Of a stretch of DNA of 34,461 nucleotides, positions 25,077 through 34,461 are shown in pieces. Position numbers and translations under genes: made by a program. Under the pieces are notes generated by a model that was not told the DNA's origin, searched no databases, and was given only the letters and a program-made list of their open reading frames with translations. Within the stretch, counting starts at the first letter, position 1. Each line of letters starts with the position of its first letter. Source of the DNA: Stenotrophomonas sp. PS02289 (GTDB lineage Bacteria; Pseudomonadota; Gammaproteobacteria; Xanthomonadales; Xanthomonadaceae); assembly GCF_029960115.1 (NCBI RefSeq), contig NZ_JASCOZ010000033.1:1-34461 (forward strand). The letters are read 5' to 3'.

Positions 25077-26504
25077 TTAGAACGCTACCTGGAACCGGGT
25101 ATTGAAGGTGGTGCCTTCGTCCTTGCCCTGCACCGCACCCGTCGGGTTGTCGGTCTGCCAGCGGATCACGTCGAACATGACCCGGCTGTAGTCGTTGAGG
25201 TACCAGTTGGCCCCCACCGTCCAGGCGTGGCCGGTGCCGCCGGTGGGCAGTTCGGCATAGTCCACGTCCTCGTAGCGGCCACGCAGTTCCCAGGCCCCGC
25301 GACCGCCGCTGGTGACCGGGTCGGCGACCTTCACCTTGCCCCAGGTACCGGCCTTGGCCGAGTACGACGGGCTGGCCCCGCTGAGGAACCAGCCGGCCGA
25401 CACCGCCCAGGCGTCATGATCCAGGTCGTAACGACCACTGGCATTGGTCCCGCGCAGGTTACGCGTACCCCACTCGCCCGTCGCCCAGCCCTGCCCGAAG
25501 AAGCCGGCGGCTTCGACGCCATAAGCCGTGCTGCGGTCCGTACCGGCCAGCGTGCCCGGGGTGATCTTGACCAGGTCATTGAAGTGCCCGGCAATGGCCG
25601 AGCTGCGCAGCACGCCGGTCGACCCGGCGGCAATCTCCTCGTGGAACGCCCATGCCCCCAGGTGCAGCGTGGCCGCCTTGCTGGCGATGGGGTTCCAGTG
25701 CACGCGGGTGGCCCAGGTCTGGCTGTCGTTGTTGTCGCCGACGTTGTTGAGGTCGTTGCCGGCCACCGACAGACTGGCATGCCAGCCCTTGCCGTACACG
25801 CGCTCGGTCAGGCCCACACCGAACAGGCCGCGCTGCGGCAGCATCAGCGTGCCGACCACGTTGCGGTCCGGGAACGGCGTGTTGGAGGTACTGCTGGACC
25901 CGTCGATGCCGCGATCGTTGAGGCGGTTACCGATGGTCAGGTCGGCCGGCAGGCCGAACAGCTTGTGGTCAACCGTGGCGTACACCGACTTCCACGCGAC
26001 CTCGTTGTCGGCGAAGTCACCCTCCACTGCCCAGCCCAGAATGCCGTAACGGCCTTCCGCGCCCAGGCGCACCGAGCGGATCTCGGTGCCGGAAATGTTG
26101 CGGTCGCTGCTGTCAGAGCCGTCGGTACTGGAGCCGTCCACGAACAGACGGCCGCGCGGACGGAAGGTCACGTTGCCATCGGCGCTGGTGAACTCCGGCG
26201 CGCCCTTGCTGAAGGAGACCTTGGGCGCTTTGGACTGCTGGGTTTCGAGTTTTGCTACGCGACTTTCCAGTTCCGGAGCAGGTGCAGCCACGGGCGCGGC
26301 AGCGGTGCAACCGGTGCCTTCCAGTGCATCAAGGCGGGATTGAAGCTGCTGGATCTGCTGCGCTTGCTGCTGCACCAGCGCGGTGAGCTCGGCCTGGCTG
26401 AGCGGTGCCGGCGGGGTGGACTGCGCGGCGGCATGGCCGCTGGCCAGCAGCAGGCCAAGCGCCACCGTCAGCGCTGCGCGGGGCAGCACGGGATGCGTCT
26501 TCAT
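25077..26504 (-). CDS. OprO/OprP-type outer-membrane porin
   Basis: The 475-aa product has a signal peptide ending near HAAA (about residue 27). A short coiled coil follows (about 37-62, LTALVQQQAQQIQQLQSRLD), then a second short heptad-like segment and a beta-barrel from about residue 95 to a C-terminal Phe. This layout is typical of the phosphate-selective porin OprO/OprP family, many members of which serve anions other than phosphate. Start 26504 has GGAGAGA upstream; a start at 26615 would precede the signal peptide unnaturally. It is the last gene of the operon, 111 nt after the ABC permease, suggesting an outer-membrane path for the same anionic substrate. Confidence 0.85.
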   Translation of the reverse strand: MKTHPVLPRAALTVALGLLLASGHAAAQSTPPAPLSQAELTALVQQQAQQIQQLQSRLDALEGTGCTAAAPVAAPAPELESRVAKLETQQSKAPKVSFSKGAPEFTSADGNVTFRPRGRLFVDGSSTDGSDSSDRNISGTEIRSVRLGAEGRYGILGWAVEGDFADNEVAWKSVYATVDHKLFGLPADLTIGNRLNDRGIDGSSSTSNTPFPDRNVVGTLMLPQRGLFGVGLTERVYGKGWHASLSVAGNDLNNVGDNNDSQTWATRVHWNPIASKAATLHLGAWAFHEEIAAGSTGVLRSSAIAGHFNDLVKITPGTLAGTDRSTAYGVEAAGFFGQGWATGEWGTRNLRGTNASGRYDLDHDAWAVSAGWFLSGASPSYSAKAGTWGKVKVADPVTSGGRGAWELRGRYEDVDYAELPTGGTGHAWTVGANWYLNDYSRVMFDVIRWQTDNPTGAVQGKDEGTTFNTRFQVAF

Positions 26505-26615
26505 GGGTTCTCTCTCCAACCCGCCGGCACGTGGCCTGGCGGGTGCATTGCAATGATGCGGGGGGAATGTTTTCAGACGCGCGACGCCGGGGCTTCCCGA
26601 CGTCGCGTCAGGCAA

Positions 26616-27392
26616 TCAGCTGGTCGCGCCCTGCTGCGCGTTCGGACGCCAGGTGATCACCCGGTTCTCGACGATGTCCAGCATGGCGTCGATCACCAGC
26701 ACGAAGGCGGCCAGGATGATGATGCCGGCGAACACGCCCACGGCATTGAAGTTGCCTTCCGCCTGCGCGATCAGGTAGCCCAGACCGGCCGATGCACCGA
26801 GGTACTCGCCGATGATGGCACCGACAACCGCAAAGCCGACCGAGGTGCGCAGCGAAGACAGGATCCAGCTGGCCGCCGCCGGGAAGTACACATGACGCAG
26901 CAGATCGCTGCGCCCGGCTCCCAGGATGCGGGCGTTGGCCAGCACCACCGGGTTCACTTCACGCACGCCCTGCATGGCGTTGAAGAAGGTGGTGAAGAAC
27001 ACCAGCGTCACTGCCAGCGCCACCTTGGACCACAGGCCCAAGCCCAGCCACAGCACGAAGATCGGTGCCAGCACCACACGCGGGATCGCATTGAAGCCCT
27101 TGATGAAGGGATCCAGGATGCGCGCCGAGCGCCGGCTCAGGCCGAGCCACACACCGCCGGCAACACCCAGCGCGGTACCGATCAGGTAGCCCAGCGCGGT
27201 TTCGGTCAGGGTGATGTACACGTGCTGGTAGAACGAGGTATCCGACAGCCAGGTCCACGACTGCTTGGCGATGGCGGTCGGTGCCGGGAAGAAGAACGGG
27301 TCGATCCACCCCATGGCGATGCCGCCTTCCCAACCACCGAATACAATGATGACCAGCGCAAGCTGGATGAATTTGTCAGTCCTGGCGTGCAT
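26616..27392 (-). CDS. ABC transporter permease, NitT/TauT (SsuC/TauC) type
   Basis: The 258-aa inner-membrane protein has about six TM segments. A BPD_transp_1 region carries the EAA-type loop LANARILGAGRSDLLRHVYFP, the coupling site for the ATPase. It matches the SsuC/TauC/NrtB permeases that import nitrate, sulfonates, taurine or aromatic carboxylates. The start at 27392 gives a 17-nt overlap with the ATPase gene, so the two are translationally linked; a longer reading from 27569 would lie inside that gene. Substrate unknown. Confidence 0.9.
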   Translation of the reverse strand: MHARTDKFIQLALVIIVFGGWEGGIAMGWIDPFFFPAPTAIAKQSWTWLSDTSFYQHVYITLTETALGYLIGTALGVAGGVWLGLSRRSARILDPFIKGFNAIPRVVLAPIFVLWLGLGLWSKVALAVTLVFFTTFFNAMQGVREVNPVVLANARILGAGRSDLLRHVYFPAAASWILSSLRTSVGFAVVGAIIGEYLGASAGLGYLIAQAEGNFNAVGVFAGIIILAAFVLVIDAMLDIVENRVITWRPNAQQGATS

Positions 27393-28209
27393 AGCTCTTC
27401 TCCACTTCGCCGCGCAGGCAGGCCCAGATATCGCGGTACAGGTCGGTAAAACGTTGGTCGAGTTTGATTTCCGCCACGTTGCGCGGACGCTCCAGGTCGA
27501 CATCGAAACTGCGCACCACACGGCTGGCAGGACCGGACGACAGCACCACCACGCGGTCGCCCAGCGCAATGGCCTCTTCCAGATCGTGGGTGATCAGAAT
27601 CACCGAGCGGCGGTCTTCCTGCCACAGGCGCAGCAGTTCGTTCTGCATCAGGTGACGGGTATGGATGTCCAGCGCCGAGAACGGCTCGTCCATCAGGATC
27701 ACCTTCGGCTCCACGATCAGCGCCTGCGCCATCTGCACGCGCTTGCGCTGGCCGCCGGACAGCTGGTGCGGATAGCGGTGTTCAAACCCGGACAGACCGA
27801 CCTTGGCCAGCCAGGCATTGACCTTCTGCTTGCGCTCGGCTTCGCCGACGCCGCGGAACTTCAGGCCCAGTTCCACGTTCTGGTAAGCGGTCTTCCAGGG
27901 CAGCAGCGCATCCTGCTGGAACAGATAGCCGACCGACGCCTGCACGCCATTGACGGCACGCCCATCGATGCTGACCTCACCGGCGGAGGGCTTCAGCAGC
28001 CCCGCCACGGAATTGAGGATGGTGCTCTTGCCGCAGCCGGTGGGGCCGACAATGGCGAGGAACTCGCCATTGCCCACCTGGATGTCGACGTCGCGTACGG
28101 CAGTGAAGTCGCCGAAGGACATGGTGACCTGGTTGATCGCAACCATGGTCTGTGCAGGCTCCAGCTGCGGTGCGCCGTTGAGCTTGCGCACGGTGGCATT
28201 GGTGGCCAT
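27376..28209 (-). CDS. ABC transporter ATPase, NitT/TauT (SsuB/TauB) type
   Basis: The 277-aa cytoplasmic ATPase shows Walker A GPTGCGKS (55-62), Q-loop QQD (98-100), signature LSGGQ (150-154), Walker B ILMDEP (171-176) and the switch His208. The LPWKTAYQNVELGL segment after the Q-loop is typical of the nitrate/sulfonate/taurine subfamily. It lies 13 nt after the binding-protein gene and overlaps the permease, forming a standard importer operon. The N-terminal 20 residues extend beyond the usual SsuB start. Confidence 0.93.
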   Translation of the reverse strand: MATNATVRKLNGAPQLEPAQTMVAINQVTMSFGDFTAVRDVDIQVGNGEFLAIVGPTGCGKSTILNSVAGLLKPSAGEVSIDGRAVNGVQASVGYLFQQDALLPWKTAYQNVELGLKFRGVGEAERKQKVNAWLAKVGLSGFEHRYPHQLSGGQRKRVQMAQALIVEPKVILMDEPFSALDIHTRHLMQNELLRLWQEDRRSVILITHDLEEAIALGDRVVVLSSGPASRVVRSFDVDLERPRNVAEIKLDQRFTDLYRDIWACLRGEVEKSYARQD

Positions 28210-28222
28210 GGGTTACCTCCGC

Positions 28223-29278
28223 TTAGTTCTGGGCAGCCGGGGTCGAGGCGCTGGCGCGTTCGACGAAGGCATTGGTGTAGGTCTTGGACAGGTCGATATC
28301 GTGGTTGGCCACGTCCTTGTTGAACTCGCGCAGCACCTTCAGCGGCGTTTCCAGATCAGCCGGGGTGAAGTGACCATCCTTGGTGAAGATGGCGCGGGCG
28401 TTCTCGACGGCACGCGCGTAGGTGGCGCGATCACCAGAGACGTAGCTGTCCGGCAGCGCCGCGACGATGTCCTCGGCGCTGTTGTCAGCGATGAACTTCA
28501 GGGCCTTCTGCTCGGCGCGGGCGATCTTCTCGGCGGCATCCGGACGCTGGTCCAGGAAGCTCTGGTTGGCATACATCACCGAGGTCGGATACAGGCCGCC
28601 ATACACCTGGCGGGCACCCTCGTCGCTGCGTGCATCGATGATGATCTTGCCGACCTTGCGCTCGGTGATCAGCGTGGCGGCCGGATCGTAGTTCACCAGC
28701 AGGTCGATCTTGCCCTGCTCCAGCGCGGCCACGGCCGCGGCACCGGAACCCACGCCGATCAGCGAGATGCTGTCGACCGGGATGTCATGCTGGGCCAGGA
28801 AGTGGCGCACGAAGAAGTCCGACGATGACCCCGGTGCGGTGATGCCCACTTTCTGGCCCTTGATCGTTTCCGGGCGCGCCGGATCAAACGTCGCATCGTC
28901 ACGCCCGGCCATCACCAGCCCGGAGTTGCGCGACAGCAGCACGAACGCCACGACGTCTTTCTGCTTGGCCTGCATCTGGATGGTGTGGTCATAGAAGCCC
29001 ACCGCCACATCGGTGGAGTTGGCCACCAGCGCCTGCAGCACTTTGGAACCGCCCTGGGCGAAATTCTCGGTCTTCACGTCCAGGCCCACTTCCTTGAAGT
29101 AGCCCTTGGAATCGGCGATGAAGAACGGCAGGTTGTTGAGGTTGTAAGACCCCACGCTGATGCGGACCGGGGCATTGTCGCCGCCGCTGGCAGCGGCACC
29201 TTCGCCGCCGGATTTGCCACAGCCGGCAACAGCCAGGCTTGCCGCGACCAGCGCGGTCATCAGAAATCGCTTGTACAT
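28223..29278 (-). CDS. ABC transporter substrate-binding lipoprotein, NitT/TauT type
   Basis: The 351-aa protein has a lipoprotein signal with lipobox VAGC (Cys20) followed by a Gly/Ser/Ala linker. The SBP domain (about 38-330) is of the NMT1/SsuA/TauA class; it includes NNLPFFIADSKGYFKEVGLDV, ANSTDVAVGFYDH and VGITAPGSSSDFFVRHFL. It should capture a small anionic substrate in the periplasm for the following ATPase and permease. GGGAGGG lies 4 nt before the ATG. It follows the LigU/PrpF-like gene by 93 nt on the same strand, which points to an unsaturated di- or tricarboxylate or aromatic acid, by inference only. Confidence 0.9.
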   Translation of the reverse strand: MYKRFLMTALVAASLAVAGCGKSGGEGAAASGGDNAPVRISVGSYNLNNLPFFIADSKGYFKEVGLDVKTENFAQGGSKVLQALVANSTDVAVGFYDHTIQMQAKQKDVVAFVLLSRNSGLVMAGRDDATFDPARPETIKGQKVGITAPGSSSDFFVRHFLAQHDIPVDSISLIGVGSGAAAVAALEQGKIDLLVNYDPAATLITERKVGKIIIDARSDEGARQVYGGLYPTSVMYANQSFLDQRPDAAEKIARAEQKALKFIADNSAEDIVAALPDSYVSGDRATYARAVENARAIFTKDGHFTPADLETPLKVLREFNKDVANHDIDLSKTYTNAFVERASASTPAAQN

Positions 29279-29371
29279 CTATCCCTCCCAGGATGTGCTG
29301 CTACGTGTAACGGTGTTTCGGTGGAGGTCGGGAGGTCGTGCCTGCGGCGCGGCCTCCTGACCGGGGTCAGG

Positions 29372-30478
29372 TCATGCCGCTGAAGTCCATTGCGTGGTTG
29401 CGGTGGCAATCGGCGTGGTGGCGAACACCCGGCCTTCAAACAGGCGGCGGGCGGTGCGAACCACGCTGGCCACGACCGGCGCGTGTTCCGAGCTGCGACT
29501 CAAGCCCACGTCCAGGGCACCGCTCGGATGTTCGAGAGTAATCAAAGTGGGCAATGCGTCACACCCGACGAACGTGTTAGCCAGGGTGCCCGGCGTCGCT
29601 GCGGCCGTGGCAATGCCCACGCCGCCGGTGATCGCCAATGCCGTATGGCATTGATGTGGCATGAAATAACGCACCTGCAGGCTGCCGCCATGTTGCGGTG
29701 CGGAAAGCAAAACGGGTTTAGGAATGACTTTGCTGCCGGCATCGGCGATGCCCATGCGTTCGCCCGCCTGGATGCGAATGGCTTCCATCCGCGTCATCAG
29801 ATCACGATTGGCATTGAGCTCCGCCGGCGATTCACCGCCCTGCACGCCGAGGTCGCTGGCGCGGATCAGCACCATCGGCATGGCGCAGTCGATCAGGCTC
29901 ACATCCGCGCCATCGATCTGTTCCATTGCATGACCGCTGGGCAGCAGTTTGCCGGTGCGTGCGCCCGCCGCGTCGAGAAAGGCGAGCTGCACCGGCGCGG
30001 CACCGCCGGGCGCACCGGCAATATGGGTGTCGCCGCGATACACCACCTGGCCATGGGGCGTTTCCACCGTCGCCACGATCACCTTGCCGGTGTTGACGTT
30101 GTGGATGCGTACTTCCGTGCGCGGGTGGTGCGCCTGCACCAGGCCGCGTTCGATGGCATACGGCCCCACCGCGGCCAGCATGTTGCCGCAGTTCGGCGAG
30201 GTGTCGACCAGACGCTGTTCCACCTTGACCTGGGCGAACAGGTAGTCCACGTCGGCGTCCGGGCGGCTGGCCTTGTCGATGATCGCCACCTTGCTGCTGA
30301 GTGCATTGCCACCGCCGATGCCGTCGATCTGCAGCGGGTGCCCCGAGCCCATCACTTCCACCAGCAGGCGGTCGCGGGCGGCGATGTCGGTCGGCAGGTC
30401 CGAGGCCAGGAAGAACGGCCCCTTGGAGGTACCGCCGCGCATGAGCACGCAGGGAATGCTGGAAAGATCGTTGGACAT
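29372..30478 (-). CDS. Second PrpF/LigU-family isomerase
   Basis: This 368-aa paralogue of the galD product shares MRGGTSKG (13-20), Lys63 (LSSKVAI), Cys97 (PNCGNML) and PHQCHTAL with it. Possible activities known in the family are 4-oxalomesaconate isomerisation (LigU), keto-enol tautomerisation (GalD), and aconitate or 2-methylaconitate isomerisation (PrpF). No ligJ/ligK neighbours exist here; instead an ABC importer and porin follow, and acnA lies beyond the divergent LysR gene, so an aconitate-type substrate is a real alternative. The start at 30478 is chosen from homology; an in-frame ATG at 30676 would lie inside lysR. It is first in the operon and probably LysR-controlled. Confidence 0.85.
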   Translation of the reverse strand: MSNDLSSIPCVLMRGGTSKGPFFLASDLPTDIAARDRLLVEVMGSGHPLQIDGIGGGNALSSKVAIIDKASRPDADVDYLFAQVKVEQRLVDTSPNCGNMLAAVGPYAIERGLVQAHHPRTEVRIHNVNTGKVIVATVETPHGQVVYRGDTHIAGAPGGAAPVQLAFLDAAGARTGKLLPSGHAMEQIDGADVSLIDCAMPMVLIRASDLGVQGGESPAELNANRDLMTRMEAIRIQAGERMGIADAGSKVIPKPVLLSAPQHGGSLQVRYFMPHQCHTALAITGGVGIATAAATPGTLANTFVGCDALPTLITLEHPSGALDVGLSRSSEHAPVVASVVRTARRLFEGRVFATTPIATATTQWTSAA

Positions 30479-30489
30479 ACGTGTGGTAG

Positions 30490-30512
30490 ATTGATGCTTA
30501 TAGCGGATGAAT
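30490..30512. promoter_or_regulatory. LysR-type operator, site 1
   Basis: ATTGATGC-N7-GGATGAAT is an imperfect dyad containing T-N11-A (T30495, A30507), the LysR box. It lies 12 nt upstream of the isomerase ATG and closely resembles site 2 at 30576-30598. Confidence 0.65.
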
Positions 30513-30525
30513 ATCACCCTGTGAT
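30513..30525. promoter_or_regulatory. Inverted repeat in the divergent promoter
   Basis: ATCAC-CCT-GTGAT is a perfect 5-bp inverted repeat placed directly next to operator site 1, between the two LysR boxes. It could be an activation site for the regulator or a site for another protein. Confidence 0.4.
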
Positions 30526-30575
30526 TCGATACTGGCATGACCCCGATTGATCTGTGAATTGCTGATTTTTGGATG

Positions 30576-30598
30576 ATTAATGCCCTATGAGCATCAAT
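30576..30598. promoter_or_regulatory. LysR-type operator, site 2, overlapping the lysR start
   Basis: ATTAATGC-N7-GCATCAAT is a dyad with one mismatch, containing T-N11-A (T30581, A30593). It covers the lysR ATG at 30587, a position suited to autorepression. Its spacing from site 1 (86 bp) is about eight helical turns. Confidence 0.65.
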
Positions 30599-31489
30599 TG
30601 CGAAATCCTCGACCTGCGCGCCTTCCTGCTGGTGGCCGAAACCCGCAGCTTCCATCGCGCCGCTGAAACCCTGCATGTCTCACAACCTGCGCTGAGCCGT
30701 CGCATCCAGAAGCTGGAACAGGCGGTGGGCTCTCCCCTGCTGGAACGCACCACGCGCAGCGTCAGCACCACGGCGGTCGGCGAGAACCTGCTGCCACTGG
30801 TACGACGCATGATTGAAGAGTTCGATGGCTCGCTGTTTTCACTGCGCGGCCACGACGACACCCGTGGTGCCACCGTCACCATCGCCTGCCTGCCGACTGC
30901 GGCGTTCTACTTCCTGCCCAGCGTGATGGCACGCTTCCATGAGGCGCATCCGAATGTGCGCTTCCGCATTCTCGACATCCCCGCCACCGAAGGGCTGCAG
31001 GCGGTGGAGCGTGGCGAAGTGGAATTCGGCATCAATTTCATGGGAGCCAACGATCCGAATCTGGATTTTGATGTGCTCGCCGAAGACCCCTTCGTGCTGG
31101 CCTGCCGACGCGACCATCCGCTGGCGCGCAAGCGCAAGGTGGAGTGGTCCGACCTGGCCCGCCACCAGCTGATCACCGTGCATCGCACCAGCGGCAACCG
31201 CACCCTGCTCGACGGCGCACTGGCGCGCGAAAACCTCAAGCTTAGCTGGCACTACGAAGTGACCCACCTGTCCACGTCACTGGGCATGGTCGAAGCGGGG
31301 ATCGGCGTGTCGGTACTGCCGAAAATGGCCACCCCCGACGGGGATCACCCCATTCTGGTCACGCGCCCGATCGGCAACCCGGTGGTCTCGCGCACCATCG
31401 GCATCGTGCGGCGGCGCGGGGCCCTGCTCTCGCCCAGTGCCGAACGCTTCCTGCAGATGCTGATGAGCCAGTGGCGGGGCAAGCCGTGA
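30587..31489 (+). CDS. LysR-type transcriptional regulator
   Basis: A standard 300-aa LysR regulator: winged HTH at about 5-64 ([23 protein letters not shown]) and an effector domain at about 92-295. It is transcribed divergently from the isomerase-ABC-porin operon with 108 bp between the start codons, so it very likely regulates that operon. There is no Shine-Dalgarno before the ATG, and the operator-like dyad at 30576-30598 spans the start codon, suggesting a leaderless or weakly translated, autoregulated gene. acnA lies 163 nt downstream on the same strand and may have its own promoter. Confidence 0.92.
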   Translation: MSINCEILDLRAFLLVAETRSFHRAAETLHVSQPALSRRIQKLEQAVGSPLLERTTRSVSTTAVGENLLPLVRRMIEEFDGSLFSLRGHDDTRGATVTIACLPTAAFYFLPSVMARFHEAHPNVRFRILDIPATEGLQAVERGEVEFGINFMGANDPNLDFDVLAEDPFVLACRRDHPLARKRKVEWSDLARHQLITVHRTSGNRTLLDGALARENLKLSWHYEVTHLSTSLGMVEAGIGVSVLPKMATPDGDHPILVTRPIGNPVVSRTIGIVRRRGALLSPSAERFLQMLMSQWRGKP

Positions 31490-31516
31490 CACGAAAACTA
31501 CATACGAATGTATAAC
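31486..31516 (+). promoter_or_regulatory. Candidate promoter for acnA
   Basis: GTGACA (31486-31491, overlapping the lysR stop) and TATAAC (31511-31516) could form a -35/-10 pair with a long 19-nt spacer. The -10 overlaps a small inverted repeat ATAC-GAAT-GTAT (31502-31513). The leader to the acnA ATG would be about 130 nt and shows no other clear element. Confidence 0.4.
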
Positions 31517-31652
31517 CTTGCGTTCTGAGCCGGCTGCCGCGCCGACCCACTGGCATCAGCCATACTGGCTGCATGCCGGCGGCCCCGCCGGCCATCGCAA
31601 GCAGGTCCGTCCGCGGGCCACTGCAAGCCATCCGCAAGAGGAGTTTCCCCGC

Positions 31653-34409
<2,757 letters not shown>

Positions 34410-34422
34410 TGGGATCTGACCG

Positions 34423-34444
34423 GTAGCGCCGGCCGTTGGCCGGC
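34423..34444 (+). repeat. GTAG-headed REP-like palindrome (SMAG type)
   Basis: GTAG (34423-34426) is followed after one base by stem GCCGGCC (34428-34434), loop GTT and GGCCGGC (34438-34444). It lies 13 nt past the acnA stop and may form its mRNA 3' end. The remaining 17 bases of the window show nothing further. Confidence 0.65.
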
Positions 34445-34461
34445 CCACGCACCCCTTGGGC

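Noticed and set aside
24975..27449. 824-codon plus-strand frame across the porin and permease genes
   Set aside because: It crosses gene boundaries and a terminator of the minus-strand operon, and its translation is low-complexity.

Overview
The window looks like a chromosomal segment from a gammaproteobacterium of the Xanthomonadaceae, most likely Stenotrophomonas or a close relative. The reasons are the high GC content with strong third-position GC bias, the gene families, and several short palindromes preceded by GTAG at 7217, 9734, 13749 and 34423, which resemble the GTAG-type REP (SMAG) elements known from Stenotrophomonas. The genus is inferred; no marker gene proves it. I found no rRNA, tRNA, CRISPR array, transposase or phage gene.

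Region 1 (1-13732, + strand) is a chemotaxis and motility-control cluster. In order it holds the tail of a methyl-accepting chemotaxis protein (MCP), a possible small membrane protein, a six-TM PAS-containing MCP, a YcgR-type PilZ protein, cheW, a small secreted protein, two further MCPs, cheR-cheD-cheB (start/stop overlaps), and a secreted protein of unknown function. Good matches to the FliA (sigma-28) consensus, with GCCGATA-type -10 elements and correct spacing, precede the PilZ gene, cheW, the small secreted protein and the third MCP. A weaker one lies upstream of the first MCP. Three of the four MCP C-termini end in GDWQEF, a CheR/CheB-tether-like pentapeptide.

Region 2 (13749-21519) is a six-gene minus-strand operon, ligK-galD-dctA-oprB-ligJ-ligI, diverging from a LysR-type regulator with two N-terminal HTH domains. 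The enzymes form the complete lower branch of the protocatechuate 4,5-cleavage/gallate pathway: 2-pyrone-4,6-dicarboxylate (PDC) to 4-oxalomesaconate, to 4-carboxy-4-hydroxy-2-oxoadipate, to pyruvate plus oxaloacetate. A DctA-type symporter and an OprB-type porin are embedded in the operon. No ring-cleavage dioxygenase or LigC dehydrogenase is present here, so uptake of a preformed acid such as PDC is possible.

Region 3 (21554-34461) has aconitase B with a vapBC-like toxin-antitoxin pair directly upstream, and aconitase A about 6.7 kb further on. Between vapBC and acnA lies a second LysR-controlled unit: a second PrpF/LigU-family isomerase, a NitT/TauT-type ABC importer (lipoprotein, ATPase, permease) and an OprO/P-type porin, transcribed divergently from an ordinary LysR gene. 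The divergent promoter holds two matching T-N11-A operator-like dyads 86 bp apart. Both catabolic units probably feed carboxylic acids into the TCA cycle, whose aconitases are adjacent.
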